This document shows, piece by piece, positions 1 through 25,799 of a stretch of 64,000 nucleotides of DNA. Location of the stretch: NCBI RefSeq assembly GCF_042186555.1, contig NC_133328.1, forward strand, positions 59,939,431 to 60,003,430. The letters run 5' to 3'. The translations under genes and the position numbers were made by a program. The notes beneath the pieces are model-generated. The model was not told the origin of the DNA and ran no database searches. It saw only the letters and a program-made list of their open reading frames with translations. The stretch's first letter is position 1; every line of letters starts with the position of its first letter. This DNA comes from Aquarana catesbeiana. Taxonomy: Eukaryota > Chordata > Amphibia > Anura > Ranidae.

Positions 1-61
1 TTTCAGGATGAAGAGTAGGGAAGGTGCTGGTAAATATGTAATTTGCCGCCACCTTCCTTTT

Positions 62-205
62 TATTATTATTATTATACAGGATTTATATAGCAACAACAG
101 TTTGCGCAGCGCTTTACAACATGAGAGCAGACATTACAGTTACATTACAATTTGATACAAGAGGAATCAGAGGGCCCTGCTCGTTAGAGCTTACAATCTA
201 AAAAG
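62..205. repeat. Short interspersed repeat, copy 1
   Basis: An ATT-rich start is followed by a segment beginning 'ggatttatatagc' and ending 'gagcttacaatcta'. A second, shorter copy with the same order of words (tatatagcgccaac, cagttacaatacaatt, agaggaatc) is at 34566-34655, so this is a dispersed repeat. It has no coding potential. The family is not identified. Confidence 0.6.
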
Positions 206-760
206 GAAGGGTCAATTGATAAAAATAGGTAATAGCTGTGGGGGGATGAGCTGATGGAGGAAGTAAAACAGAGTTTTTCTGAATAAACACAGTAAGTGAT
301 CTGTGGCTCTGTGCTCATTAATAACTGAAGCACAGTGAACTGTATTTATTATGCTTCGGTTTGTGAATAAACAGGGAGACAGCATACTACACCTAATGCC
401 CTAATGCAGGGGCCCTGGGTCTTGCCTAAGGAAGCCTAGCCTACTGGGGTGTAAGGTATTTTTCATATTTTTCTTCTTTTATTGCTCCTAATTTGAGTTT
501 TTGATTCACTGGGAGGGGGGCTGCCAGGTAAGAAAACTGAGCATTTTCTTGCATAATCCACATTTCAATGTTTATAGGATTAGCATTAGCAGAGCACGGA
601 TATATCTTTTGCCTAGAGTTGCACTTTGAAACAAGTGTTCATAAATCATTTTTATACATTATTGGGTTAATATTGACCCACTGGCTTTTGAAGGCAGTAA
701 GACTCACAGACTGAACAGTAAATGATTACAATATAATTGATGACTTTTAAATAAGATTTG

Positions 761-763
<3 letters not shown>
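206..763. other. Gene-free stretch, nothing recognised
   Basis: No ORF, exon-like block, terminal inverted repeat or tandem array is visible. The first part may be the tail of the repeat to its left. It lies downstream of the visible ENKUR exons and is therefore expected to be ENKUR intron. Confidence 0.4.

Positions 764-791
<28 letters not shown>
764..791. repeat. Poly(A) tract
   Basis: An uninterrupted run of about 28 A follows 'gatttgctt'. It could be a retroposon tail, but no target duplication was found around it. Confidence 0.9.
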
Positions 792-793
<2 letters not shown>

Positions 794-894
794 TACTGTA
801 TATTGATCTGGCATGGTAGCTGTTACTAGTAATGTTGTTAGGGTTACAAGCACTGTGTACTTTTGCTGCGTTAGTTGGTATTCAGTGTCATGAC

Positions 895-1626
895 CAGGGC
901 CATCTTAAGAGCATGGCAATACAGTGCACTGGGGCCCTGTCTACACAATCACGCACGAGAATAAAAATGCAAATGATGAAAAAGGCTATATTTATTGGTA
1001 CTTCCAACAAAATCAGTGTTTAAACATTAACACAACGTTTGGACAATATAACACGAGTTTGATGAGCACAGTGGCAGCGTTTGATGGGCATTGTGGCAGC
1101 TTTTGATGGGCACAGTGGCAGCTTTTGATGGGCACAGTGGCAGCTTTTGATGGGCACAGTGGCAGCTTTGATGGGCACAGTGGCAGCTTTTGATGGGCAC
1201 AGTGGCAGCTTTGATGGGCACAGTGGCAGCTTTGATGGGCACACTTTTACTTGAGGCCGCCAGCCTGGTGCAGTACAGTGTGTCACACAGCAGCAAGGAA
1301 GTGCCAGTTATCAAGGGCCGTCTTTCTGCTCCGCTCCCTCTCCACGCTGTCTGAAGAACATGGCAGAGGTGGGCGGAGCTTGTTCACTAGCAGCTGGGGC
1401 AGCCGCGACGCGCTATGAATGCTGGGACAGCCGCGGCCTCGGACTGATGTCACTGGTTGTTAGCTAGACACCGGGCGGCCAGCGATTCTAGTAAGTGAGC
1501 AACCAGTGCAGTCAGTCAACTTAAGCAGCAGATTGCAGCACTGAGGATCGGCCCTGGATGGGGCCCTCCAGACAAGTGGGGCCCCCGGGCAACTGCCCAG
1601 CGTGCCCAGTGGAAAAAACTGCCCTG
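895..1626. mobile_element. Non-autonomous hAT-like element with internal minisatellite
   Basis: The element starts CAGGGC and ends GCCCTG. It is flanked by perfect 8-bp direct repeats 'gtcatgac' at 887-894 and 1627-1634, the target-duplication length of hAT transposons. It is 732 bp, encodes no transposase, and has GC-rich ends with a 22-bp tandem array in its left half. Confidence 0.8.
1062..1250. repeat. 22-bp minisatellite
   Basis: About eight copies of a unit reading 'gcagcttttgatgggcacagtg', some lacking one or two T. The array sits inside the hAT-like element. Both strands are nearly free of stop codons only because the unit is simple, so the reading frames over it are not genes. Confidence 0.9.
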
Positions 1627-1929
1627 GTCATGACTTGGAAATCCACTCCCACCAAGGGCAGAGTAGCTGACCAGAACTTTGGAGAGCAACTGGGTGGATG
1701 GTGGCCAAAGCCACAAAGTAGACACAGAGAGATCACTGAAAAGGGCCAAGGTACAGAAACTAAGATACTGCCTGGTCCTCACCCAATCTCCTAGTATTGG
1801 AGATGTTGCACTGCAGGCAGTACTAATTGCAGTCCTCCAGCTGAACAAGCAGGCCGCAACCGAGAGCAGATGAGACTTTCTTGCAGCGCTGTGGCACTGG
1901 ACTTACATAGCAGCAGGGTACACAGGGAA

Positions 1930-2097
1930 ATAACCAGAGAATACAGGAATGCACTAGGGTCATCAATTTGAATCCCAACCATGGCACTACCTGCCTGGAG
2001 TTTGCATGCTCTCCCTGTGCATGCGTGGGTTTTCTCTGGGTACTCCAGTTTCCTCCCACACTCCAAAGACATGCTGGCAAGCTAATTGGCTCCTGTC
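1930..2097 (+). mobile_element. tRNA-derived SINE, 5' part
   Basis: A tRNA box-B-like word (tttgaatcccaacc, 1967-1980) is followed by the widespread vertebrate SINE body 'ggagtttgcatgctctccc ... tcctcccacactccaaagacatgc'. The continuation is displaced to 3207-3363 by an inserted block. The 5' limit is approximate because no clear box A is visible. Confidence 0.6.
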
Positions 2098-3206
2098 ATG
2101 AAGATCCTGCCAATAATCAGCGATCCAGACGCAGGGGGACACGGCCGCGGGTTCCACTGCGCATGCGCGCGCGTTCACGGGTGCTGTCACGCACGGGCAC
2201 GCGCGCGCGCACTCCCGCTAGTGCCAGGCGGGCTATTTAAACCGGCCTGTCACACTCCATCCCCGCTGTCTGCTCTACAGCGTTCTGTGAGTGTTACCTG
2301 ATCTGATCTGTGTTTCCTGTTATCTGACCCGGCTTCCTGTTTGACGATCCTGCTATCTGCCTGCACCAGACCCTCTTGGCTTGCCTGACCACCCCTCTGC
2401 ATTACCCCTGGTACCTCTGCTGTCCGAACGTTACTGACCACCAGCTTGTTGACCCTCCGCTGTGTTCATCAGCTTCCAGTCTGCTATTACCTGCTGTTGT
2501 TCCTGGTTCCAGTCCAGCTTCCAGTTTGCTATTACCTGCTGTTGTTCCTGGTTCCAGTCCAGCGTTCCAGGCTACCTTCTGCTGTGTTCCAGCCCAGCGT
2601 TCCAGGCTATCTTCTGCTGTGTTCCAGTCCAGCGTTCCAGTCTATTACCTGCTGTTGTTCCTGGTTCCAGTCCAGTGTTCCAGGCTATCTTCTGCTGTTG
2701 TTCCAGTCCAGCTTCCAGTCTGCTATTACCTGCTGTTGTTCCTGGTTCCAGTCCAGCTTCCAGTTTGCTATTACCTGCTGTTGTTCCTGGTACCAGTCCA
2801 GCGTTCCAGGCTACCTTCTGCTGTGTTCCAGCCCAGCGTTCCAGGCTATCTTCTGCTGTGTTCCAGTCCAGCGTTCCAGTCTATTACCTGCTGTTGTTCC
2901 TGGTTCCAGTCCAGTGTTCCAGGCTATCTTCTGCTGTTGTTCCAGTCCAGCTTCCAGTCTGCTATTACCTGCTGTTGTTCCTGGTTCCAGTCCTGCATTC
3001 CAGTCTCTGTCCTCAGTCTACTCCTCAGACTACTGACTCCAGAGGGTGCCACCACTACTGGACTTTCAGCAACTGTTGATCCTGCCAGGCACCCATACCA
3101 CTCTTCACTCCTGGCCCTCTGTCTCCATTCCAGGGGAACGGGAGTGGGAGCTGTAAGGGAGGTCTTTTCCTGCACTTCAGGCTCACAACCTACCAGGTAC
3201 GTGACA
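2098..3206. mobile_element. 1.1-kb insertion splitting the SINE
   Basis: The 9-bp word 'gctcctgtc' occurs at both junctions (2089-2097 and 3207-3215), as expected for a target duplication. The inner ends are weakly inverted (tgtcatga against gtgaca). The left part is very GC-rich with CpG-rich alternating purine-pyrimidine runs (2150-2215); the rest is a tandem array. It encodes no transposase. The superfamily is uncertain. Confidence 0.55.
2465..3005. repeat. 239-bp higher-order tandem repeat
   Basis: The word 'ctgctattac' recurs at 2481, 2720 and 2959, giving a period of exactly 239 bp over about 2.2 copies. Each unit is built from shorter 'ttccagtccagcgttccag' and 'ctgctgttgttcctgg' blocks. 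All three plus-strand frames stay open because the blocks lack stop codons. The resulting serine/proline/cysteine-rich frames are not supported as genes. Confidence 0.85.
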
Positions 3207-3363
3207 GCTCCTGTCTAAATTGACCCTAGTATGAGTATGTATGAATGTGCGTTAGGGACCTTAGATTGTAAGCTCCTTGAGGGCAGGGACTGATGTGAAT
3301 GTACAATACATGCATAAATTAAAGGCGCTATATAAATACCTGAAATAAAGAAAATAATATACA
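3207..3363 (+). mobile_element. tRNA-derived SINE, 3' part
   Basis: This continues the SINE interrupted at 2097. It contains the vertebrate SINE/L2-type tail word 'ttagattgtaagctccttg' and ends with 'tatataaatacctgaaataaag'. Confidence 0.55.
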
Positions 3364-4054
3364 CAGAGAGACAAACGAGAGGCACAGACTGTTGCGGATA
3401 ACAATGAAGCTTGACTCACATGGGAAAGAGTGGTGCAGAGAAATTAGTGACAAGCTGGAGTGCAAAGACACAGAGGTGTAGGAATACAGACTGCAAGAGC
3501 AGTACACAGAGTGAACAGGTAGAGAGACACAAGGTAGGGAGCAAGCTGGGATGGGATAGGAACAAGGCTGGAAATGAACTGGGACACACTGGGAGCAAGG
3601 CTGGAAGAAACAGGAATGTTGGGGATCACAAAAGGCACAGAGAAACACACAAAAAGATTGCAAGGAGATCCGGCTGCTAGCCTGTGGATGCGTTGCTTGA
3701 AAACTGAGCAATCCACGGGCTAGCCTTCTAAAACAGCGCTCACTCTGTGATTGGCTGGACACCAGTGGCTGTACTTGGGGGATTAAAACAAACAAGGATG
3801 AAAACTTGTACAGTCCATCCAAAACTAATATTTCAGATTTTATTAGATCTGAAATATTTCTCTTTAGTTCAATATAACAGGGAGAGCCAAACAGAGGATG
3901 ACTTGTCCTCCATGGACAGAGAGATCTTGCTTATTAAGCAAGTAAGAGATATAGGAAGCGAGGGGCTGACACGGTCCACCAGGCTCTGTCTATCAATAAA
4001 ATATCACAGTGGGGTGGACTGACCCTTTAATGAAAAACAAAACAGGCATGTTAC
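3364..4054. other. ENKUR intron, nothing recognised
   Basis: Mostly unique-looking intronic sequence downstream (in transcription sense) of ENKUR exon 4. I looked on the minus strand for the missing C-terminal enkurin exon and did not find it here. Confidence 0.4.
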
Positions 4055-19988
<15,934 letters not shown>

Positions 19989-20086
19989 GTCCTTCATCTT
20001 TGTGAACTTTCAGGATAACAGAAAGGAAAGTGCTTGTCCTCTCCAGGGGAAGAAACACAGCTCCAGTCTGGACTGTTGTCACTACC

Positions 20087-20100
20087 GTTGCCTTAGCAAC
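20087..20100. promoter_or_regulatory. X-box (RFX binding site) of the ENKUR promoter
   Basis: gttgccttagcaac is a near-perfect palindrome fitting the X-box consensus GTNRCC-N(0-3)-RGYAAC exactly, 99 bp upstream of the ENKUR ATG. RFX factors with FOXJ1 drive motile-cilium genes through such sites, and enkurin is an axonemal protein. A forkhead-like ATAAACA lies at 20230-20236. Confidence 0.75.
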
Positions 20101-20470
20101 CGTTTCCATGCGCTGCTCTTGTCTTGTCTTTTTTTCTAACAAGCTTTATTCAGCTGGCTCAGATTACACAACCTGCTCCTATTACTCACCTTTCATTGAA
20201 AGATCATTCAGAGAGATCCAGAGCCCTCCATAAACAACAGAGAAATGTCCAATATATTCACACAATGATGGGCGACCGTCACATAGGGCACTTTTCAGTA
20301 CGAGGGCCACGTTGTGTTTTTTTACAAATATTTGTTGGCCGAAAACAAATCCGTTTAATAAAATTGAAATAAATGAATACGCTTAACTTGGAGAAAGAAC
20401 TTCAGTAAACCAAAGCAAAGAAATTCCAAGTAAAATTAAGACGTTGATAAAGGTCGAACAAAAGTAAATT
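20101..20470. promoter_or_regulatory. Putative divergent ENKUR/THNSL1 promoter region
   Basis: About 370 bp without recognisable repeat, directly upstream of ENKUR exon 1. In mammals the two genes are close divergent neighbours, so the first non-coding THNSL1 exon may start here and splice over 27 kb to 47241. No TATA box, initiator or THNSL1 donor can be assigned from sequence alone. Confidence 0.35.
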
Positions 20471-20479
20471 CGAGTCTTA

Positions 20480-21290
20480 GTGCCGATTTACACTTATGCG
20501 CTGCGAATTTCAGGTGAATTTAAAGCGGAACGCGGTGCAAATTTGCATTTCGATTTCTGCTTGCCATATGCGATTTCAATGTGAATTTAGTGCAAATTTG
20601 TGAGGGGAGTGGTTACATTTGTGATTTGATTTTCCATAAAATCTAAACAAAAAAGATTTGCAGTTTTCACACTGGACTGCGATTTCAATCCGGTCCCATA
20701 GAAGTCTATAGAGCTGAATTTTGCACCACACCGCACTAAACTTGAACAGGACCCTTTTTTGAACTGGATCAAATTTGCACCGCATATATGTGAACAGCCT
20801 TCATTGGAAATAATGATTTTTTAACATGACATGCGAATCTATGCTTTTCGGATCGCATCTGATCCACATAGAATTTGCATAAGACTCCTTTTACACTGAG
20901 GCAGTTTTCAGGCGTTTTAGCGCTAGAAATATTGCCTGTAAACTGCCTCCCATTCATCGCAATAGGTGCTTTCACACCCGAGTGGTGCGCTTGCGAGCGT
21001 TAGAAAAAGTCCTGCAAGCAGCATCTTTGGGGCAGTTTGGGAGTGCTGTATACAATGCTCCCAAAACGACCCTGCTCATTGCAATGAATGAGCAGCATTT
21101 CTGAAGCGCCTGAATAGTGATTCGGAAGCATCACAACACGAGAGTTTTTAACCACCAGTTTTTAACCACTTCTTTGGGGTTAAAAGCACCCCGCTAGCAG
21201 CCGAAAAGCAGTGCAAAAGTGCCGCTTAGCGCTTAAATAGTGGTAAAGCAACGCTAAGTAAACTGGCACTAAACCTTTCTTGTCAGAGTC
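20480..21290. repeat. Cluster of 'cacactg' MITE-like repeats
   Basis: 20480-20880 is AT-rich with repeated 'aaatttgca/tgcaaattt' words. 20881-21290 starts 'ttttacactgaggcagttttcaggcgttttagcgc' (in the same style as 27690-28070) and holds inverted 'agcgc' words. Ends are diffuse and there is no coding signal. Confidence 0.5.
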
Positions 21291-22622
21291 ACCTTTACAT
21301 CGGGGTCCCCATCAGTGTCCCCCCTTACATCAGAGTCCCATCAGCGCTTTTCACATGTTGTTTGCGCGTTTATGCTGCAACAGTGTAGGGCAGTCCATTA
21401 ACTTGAATGGGCTGCTCTACGCTCCATAAATGTGCCAAGGTAGCTCCTGTACGTTTTTTTTTGGAGCAGTCTTTAGCGCATTTTATAAACAGCATGTTTT
21501 TGCCTGTTTATCGAGGGACTTTTTCTAGTGCATTTGGTGTGCCATTAAGAATGAATGGCAACCAAACGCACGTTCCACATTTTGGCGTGTTTTTGCCTTG
21601 TTCTGGAAATGTGCATTTCTGCATGTGTTTCCACAACGCTTAGATATAAATGGGGCCTAATGCTCTCCTCCCCTGTGCTCCTTCATCCAGAGTGGGGGCA
21701 CTCTAATACAGGAGGCGTGTTACTGGCCAGATCACCAGGTGAAAACAGAGGGAAAAAATTCTAAGAAAAGAAAACGAATGCAGCCACCACATCTAATGAT
21801 TGGTAAGCTGCAATATACTACATTTTTGATTTTGGGTATGAAGTAGAAATAAACCCTCACATATACCCAGTGAAGTGAACAGCCTCAGATGATACACAGA
21901 CATGAAACAAATCTCCCTACATAAGTTTTACGTGTATATCTGCTGTTGTCAGCTGTATATATCCTTTAGAAAGTGCACATCATGTTAGATTTTTCTCTTC
22001 CTGTTCAGCCGTGGTAGTGAGATATTGGCATACAGCCAAGACAGCTGATTGGGGGAAAGGCACACACCCCCCACTCCACATTGGCAAAGGAAGGAAGGAA
22101 TGTGCAGAGCTCTGCTGTGAGAAGGCAAGCTGTCTGCTAATCTATTTATAGCAACCTCCCACAACACAAAGTTCAGGCTGCTTTTATCTCCTGTGTGGGA
22201 GAACTTTTCAAAAGTTATCAGGCTGATAACAGAGCTACTGAGCAGGAGAAAGCCACAGGACTTGGTGCTTTGGAGAGAGATAAGAAAACACTACAGATAT
22301 ATGTGCTCAGCTCAAATTTCATTAATTAGGTTTACATCCACTTTAATTAGCTACTGCATGGATCTGGTTGTCATAGCAACCTATCCTAGGAAGGAATAAT
22401 TGAATGTGTACTGCAGTCTGTAAAGTCTAAATTGTTACAGATAATCCTGTTCATAAGAATATAATTACTTTATTCAGTCATTTCTCTGTAGTTTTTTTTT
22501 TTTTAATTTGCATCAAATTTAAAACATATATGTTTGAAAATATTCAGTTCTTGGCAATAGGGTTGTAGCATGTGTGGTGTAATTCCATAGTTTTTTTTTT
22601 TTTTTTTTACAATCTTCTAAGG
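21291..22622. other. Gene-free stretch between ENKUR and THNSL1
   Basis: 21690-21850 is repeated at 26205-26370 (shared words 'gtgctccttcatccagag', 'ggccagatcaccaggtgaa', 'cgaatgca(g/a)ccaccacatc'), so it is a dispersed repeat. The rest shows T-runs (22491-22505, 22591-22608) and nothing else. Confidence 0.5.
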
Positions 22623-23333
22623 CAGAGGTTTCCAAACTGCGACCTTTATCAGGCACTTGGGACTGATAAGGCACTAGTCCTTCTACACCAACAATGAGGC
22701 ATAATTCCTGTCACTGCTACCAACAATGGGGCACTATTCCTACCACTGACCCCAACAATGGGGCACTATTCCTACCACTGACCCCAACAATGGGGCACTA
22801 TTCCTCCCACTGACCCCAACAATGAGGCACTATTACTCCCATTGACCCCAACAATGGGGCACTATTCCTCCCACTGACCCCAACAATGGGGCACTTCTCC
22901 TCCCACTGAGCCCAACAGTGGGGCACGTTTCCTCCCACTGACCCCAACAATGGGGCACTATTCCACCCACTGACCCCAACAATGGGGCACTATTCCACCC
23001 ACTGACCCCAGCGATGGGGCACTATTTTTCCCACAGACACCAACAATGGAACACTATTTCTTCCACTGGCACCAACTGCACGGCCCTACTGTATTCTTCC
23101 CACTAATACCAATGGTGGGGTAATATTCCTTGCCCTGATACCAACAATATGGCACTATTTCTTCCACTGATACAACAATGTGGCACTATTTCTCCAACTA
23201 ATGCCAATGATGGGGCATTGTTTACTCCCATTGACGCCAGGGCATTTTCTACTCACACTGGCCAAAGTCTGGCACCCTCAAAGTCTGAAGGACAGTAAAC
23301 TGGCCCTTTGTTCATAAAGTTTAGAGACCCCTG
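22623..23333. mobile_element. hAT-like element with 32-bp minisatellite, copy 1
   Basis: Ends CAGAGGTTTCCAAACTGCG and TTTAGAGACCCCTG are inverted relatives. The flanking 8-mers ttctaagg and ttctagag agree at most positions, an eroded target duplication. Between the ends is a tandem array. A second copy is at 56127-57217. Confidence 0.75.
22685..23215. repeat. 32-bp minisatellite (caatggggcac unit)
   Basis: About 16 units of the type 'ccaacaatggggcactatt' + 'cctcccactgac', with the word caatggggc spaced by 32 bp (for example 22756 and 22788). Units become more divergent toward the right end. Confidence 0.9.
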
Positions 23334-23671
23334 TTCTAGAGCAAGGAAAATCGAATTTTATCGTAGACCTAACATGTAACAGTAGCTAAAGTAGAGACCA
23401 CAGAGCAAAGTTATGTAAGTTATTTCTTCCCCGTGTATTGTCACGATTACTCATTTGTAGCACATGTATTGTAAATCAGGAAGAGAAAGAAGACAATAGA
23501 GGTAGGGAGTTAAACTGTCAACTCCAGACATCCATACTAAAACGCAAAATAGTAAAAAATGTATAATTTATTCATAGAAAAAAAAAATCACAAAGACACA
23601 TACCTACAAATAGAGAAAAGTACAAACATCCCTATAGGAGATCAATATTATACAGCAAGTACACTGTAAAC

Positions 23672-23735
23672 AAGCAATCAAGGCCGACATGTTTCGCAGT
23701 TATTAGACATATCCGCTTCTTCAAAGCTGGATTGC
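23672..23735 (-). other. Hammerhead-like motif in left foldback arm
   Basis: On the minus strand the order is GCAATC...AGC, TTTGAAGA, a GCGG...CTGC stem, GAAACATGTC, then GGCCTTGATTGC. The same fold as the copy in the right arm, differing by one base before the core. Confidence 0.35.
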
Positions 23736-23895
23736 TATACATTTATGTATTGGATTGATATACATATATTTATACATAAGCAGGTCTGTACATAATACAT
23801 GTGTTTTAATACATGTGTTTTTCTCACATGTATTATGTACAGACCTGTTTATGTATAAATTGTTCCTTTTATAAATAGATTTTTAATAAAGCAAG

Positions 23896-23962
23896 AAGCA
23901 ATCCAGCCTTGAAGAAGCGGATATGTCTAATAACTGCGAAACATGTCGGCCTTGATTGCTTG
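23896..23962 (+). other. Hammerhead-like motif in right foldback arm
   Basis: Possible stem I (GCAATC/GATTGC plus GCC/GGC with an internal loop), core TTGAAGA, stem II GCGG/CTGC, then GAA with a minimal stem III ACATGU and a C at the expected cleavage position. Core position 3 is U rather than the essential C, and one extra A precedes stem II, so activity is unlikely for this copy. Confidence 0.4.
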
Positions 23963-24215
23963 TTTACAGTGTACTTGCTGTATAATTGATCCTATAGGGA
24001 TGTTTGTACTTTTCTCTATTTGTATGTATGTGTCTTTGTGAATTTTTTTCTATGAATAAATTATACATTTTTTACTATTTTGTGTTTTTAGTATGGATGT
24101 CTGGAGTTGACCGCTTAATGCCCTACCTCTATTGTCTTTTGTCTTCTTTCCCTAATTTACTATCAGGGTTGGCACTCCATGACAACAACATTTTTTAATG
24201 TTTGGTGGGTCTTGA

Positions 24216-24218
<3 letters not shown>

Positions 24219-24273
<55 letters not shown>
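24219..24273. repeat. (CA)n microsatellite
   Basis: About 27 uninterrupted CA repeats. Confidence 0.97.
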
Positions 24274-24275
<2 letters not shown>

Positions 24276-25219
24276 TACCCTATCCTATTGTAACAATTGC
24301 CTGTTTGATCCCTATGTACTGCATGGTTATCTGTTTGTATCCCATAACATTTGCATGCTTTTTGGCTGCTTATTGTCACAATTGCAAATTTCTGGCCTGT
24401 GTATTGTAACATTTGCCTGTTTCCTGTTTGTTGTTTGTCGCAATTGTCCACTTATTATATTGTACATTTAGCAATTGCCCAGTGGTTGCCTGTATCTAGT
24501 GGCAATTGCCAGATTGTTTTTTGAATATTGTAACAATTTCCCGTTTGTCACCCATGTATTGTAACAATTTTTAGGTTTTTGCTTGCATATCCACTTGCGG
24601 ACCATCTGCCTGCAATGTACTGGTACGTCGCTGCCTGTTTCCAGGGTCAGGGCACGCGCATGCGTGCCCCCCCCCCCCCCCACCGACACCTGCTGTGATT
24701 GTACACAACGGGAGTCAGTCAGCCGGTCCCATCCAATGATTCGTGGCTGGGACCTGCTGATCGGCTGTGTCCAGTTACAGCCTAGAGCCCTGTGTTGAAA
24801 ATCAACACAGAGCTCTGTACAGAGAGAACAATCCCTGTTTCTTATCCCTGCAAAGTAGGTCTTCCCTGGTGATTGGCCAGAACCATGATGATGTCACTCG
24901 GGAACCGCGGTTAATGGCGCAGGGCCCTGAAGAAACGGTCCTTCCTTGAGAGCGCAATCGCCGATGACGTAATCAGCACAGTATACAGTAAATATCTTCT
25001 ATCAGCCTTATTATAAGCTTACCTATAGGAACTAACAAACAAAGGGAGTTTACTGCCTCTTTAAAGGATAAGTTCACTTTTAAAATAAAAATAAATGCAA
25101 ATTTTTTCAATTTTTTTTTTTTGCAGGTAAAAAATTGTGCATTTATTGTGTTTTGTTGCAGGATCCTGGAAAGCATTGCACCACGGGTCAACAGATCTCT
25201 GATGCCATTGAGGTAGGTC
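24274..25219. other. Gene-free stretch
   Basis: 24280-24560 repeats words such as 'attgtaacaatt(t/g)cc' and 'ctgtttg' every 40-60 bp and looks like a degraded minisatellite. A C-run is at 24667-24680. No coding signal. Confidence 0.45.
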
Positions 25220-25345
25220 TCCTGCACACTGTCAGTGTATTGGCTTACCTGTACATCCTGTACGGGTAAGCCGATACTCCCTCAGGAACACTCAATAAAC
25301 TACCATGGCGCTCCACAGCACCATGGTAGTTCATTAACCACTTGC
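25220..25345. repeat. Duplicated flank, copy 1
   Basis: 126 bp from 'tcctgcacactgtcagtgta' to 'cattaaccacttgc', repeated with about 10 differences at 25672-25799. It includes the TTAA and first bases of the adjoining TTAA element. Confidence 0.85.
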
Positions 25346-25671
25346 CGACCAGACGCTGTCATTATACTGCGGCAGTTCGGCGCGATCCTGCGAACCATCG
25401 TAGCTGTACGTCGGCCCCTCAGATTCCTATAGCAGCTGCTCTCCCACTGCACGGCGGGGGAGCCAATGCGTGTGGCCGGCAGTCGCAGGCACGAGAGCCA
25501 GAACAGGGACAAAAATGTGTCAAAAGTGTCCGATCTGTCCACCGCTAAAAATCCGTGATCACCTCCATTACTAGTAAAAAAAAATAATAATAATAATAAA
25601 AATGCCATAAATCTATCCCATAGTTTGTAGACGGTATAACGTTTGCGCAAACCAATCAATATACGCTTATA
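25338..25671 (-). mobile_element. TTAA element, one half (reverse orientation)
   Basis: Starts CCACTTGCCGACC after TTAA (25334-25337). Compared with the copy at 28829-29775 it matches the right half in reverse, including 'attactagtaaaa' and 'gcgcaaaccaatcaatatac'. It stops abruptly at 25671, where a second copy of the left flank begins. Confidence 0.7.
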
Positions 25672-25799
25672 TCCTGCACACTGTCAGTGTATTGGCTTAC
25701 CTGTACATCCCGTACGGGTAGGCCGATACTCCCTGACAGGAACATTCAATAAACTATCACGGTCCTCCACAGTGCCATGGTAGTTCATTAACCACTTGC
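25672..25799. repeat. Duplicated flank, copy 2
   Basis: 128-bp second copy of 25220-25345, again ending with TTAA and CCACTTGC. Confidence 0.85.

Larger units (their letters stand above)
23503..24125. repeat. Large foldback element
   Basis: The left arm (about 23503-23735) is the near-exact reverse complement of the right arm (about 23896-24125). The spacer is itself palindromic (acatgtattatgtacagacc and its complement). Each arm holds one hammerhead-like motif, in opposite orientation. Low divergence between arms suggests a recent insertion or gene conversion. Non-coding. Confidence 0.85.

Noticed and set aside
1020..1314. Cysteine/histidine-rich minus-strand frames (88-95 codons)
   Set aside because: They are the translation of the 22-bp minisatellite and have no conserved start, splice sites or family.
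1..4054. Missing C-terminal enkurin exon
   Set aside because: Minus-strand search for the expected Lys/Glu-rich helical segment and IQ region found no candidate with splice sites; the exon is presumed to lie left of the window.
22685..23215. Regular short repeats resembling a CRISPR array
   Set aside because: Units are contiguous tandem copies with no unique spacers, inside a hAT-like element in vertebrate DNA.
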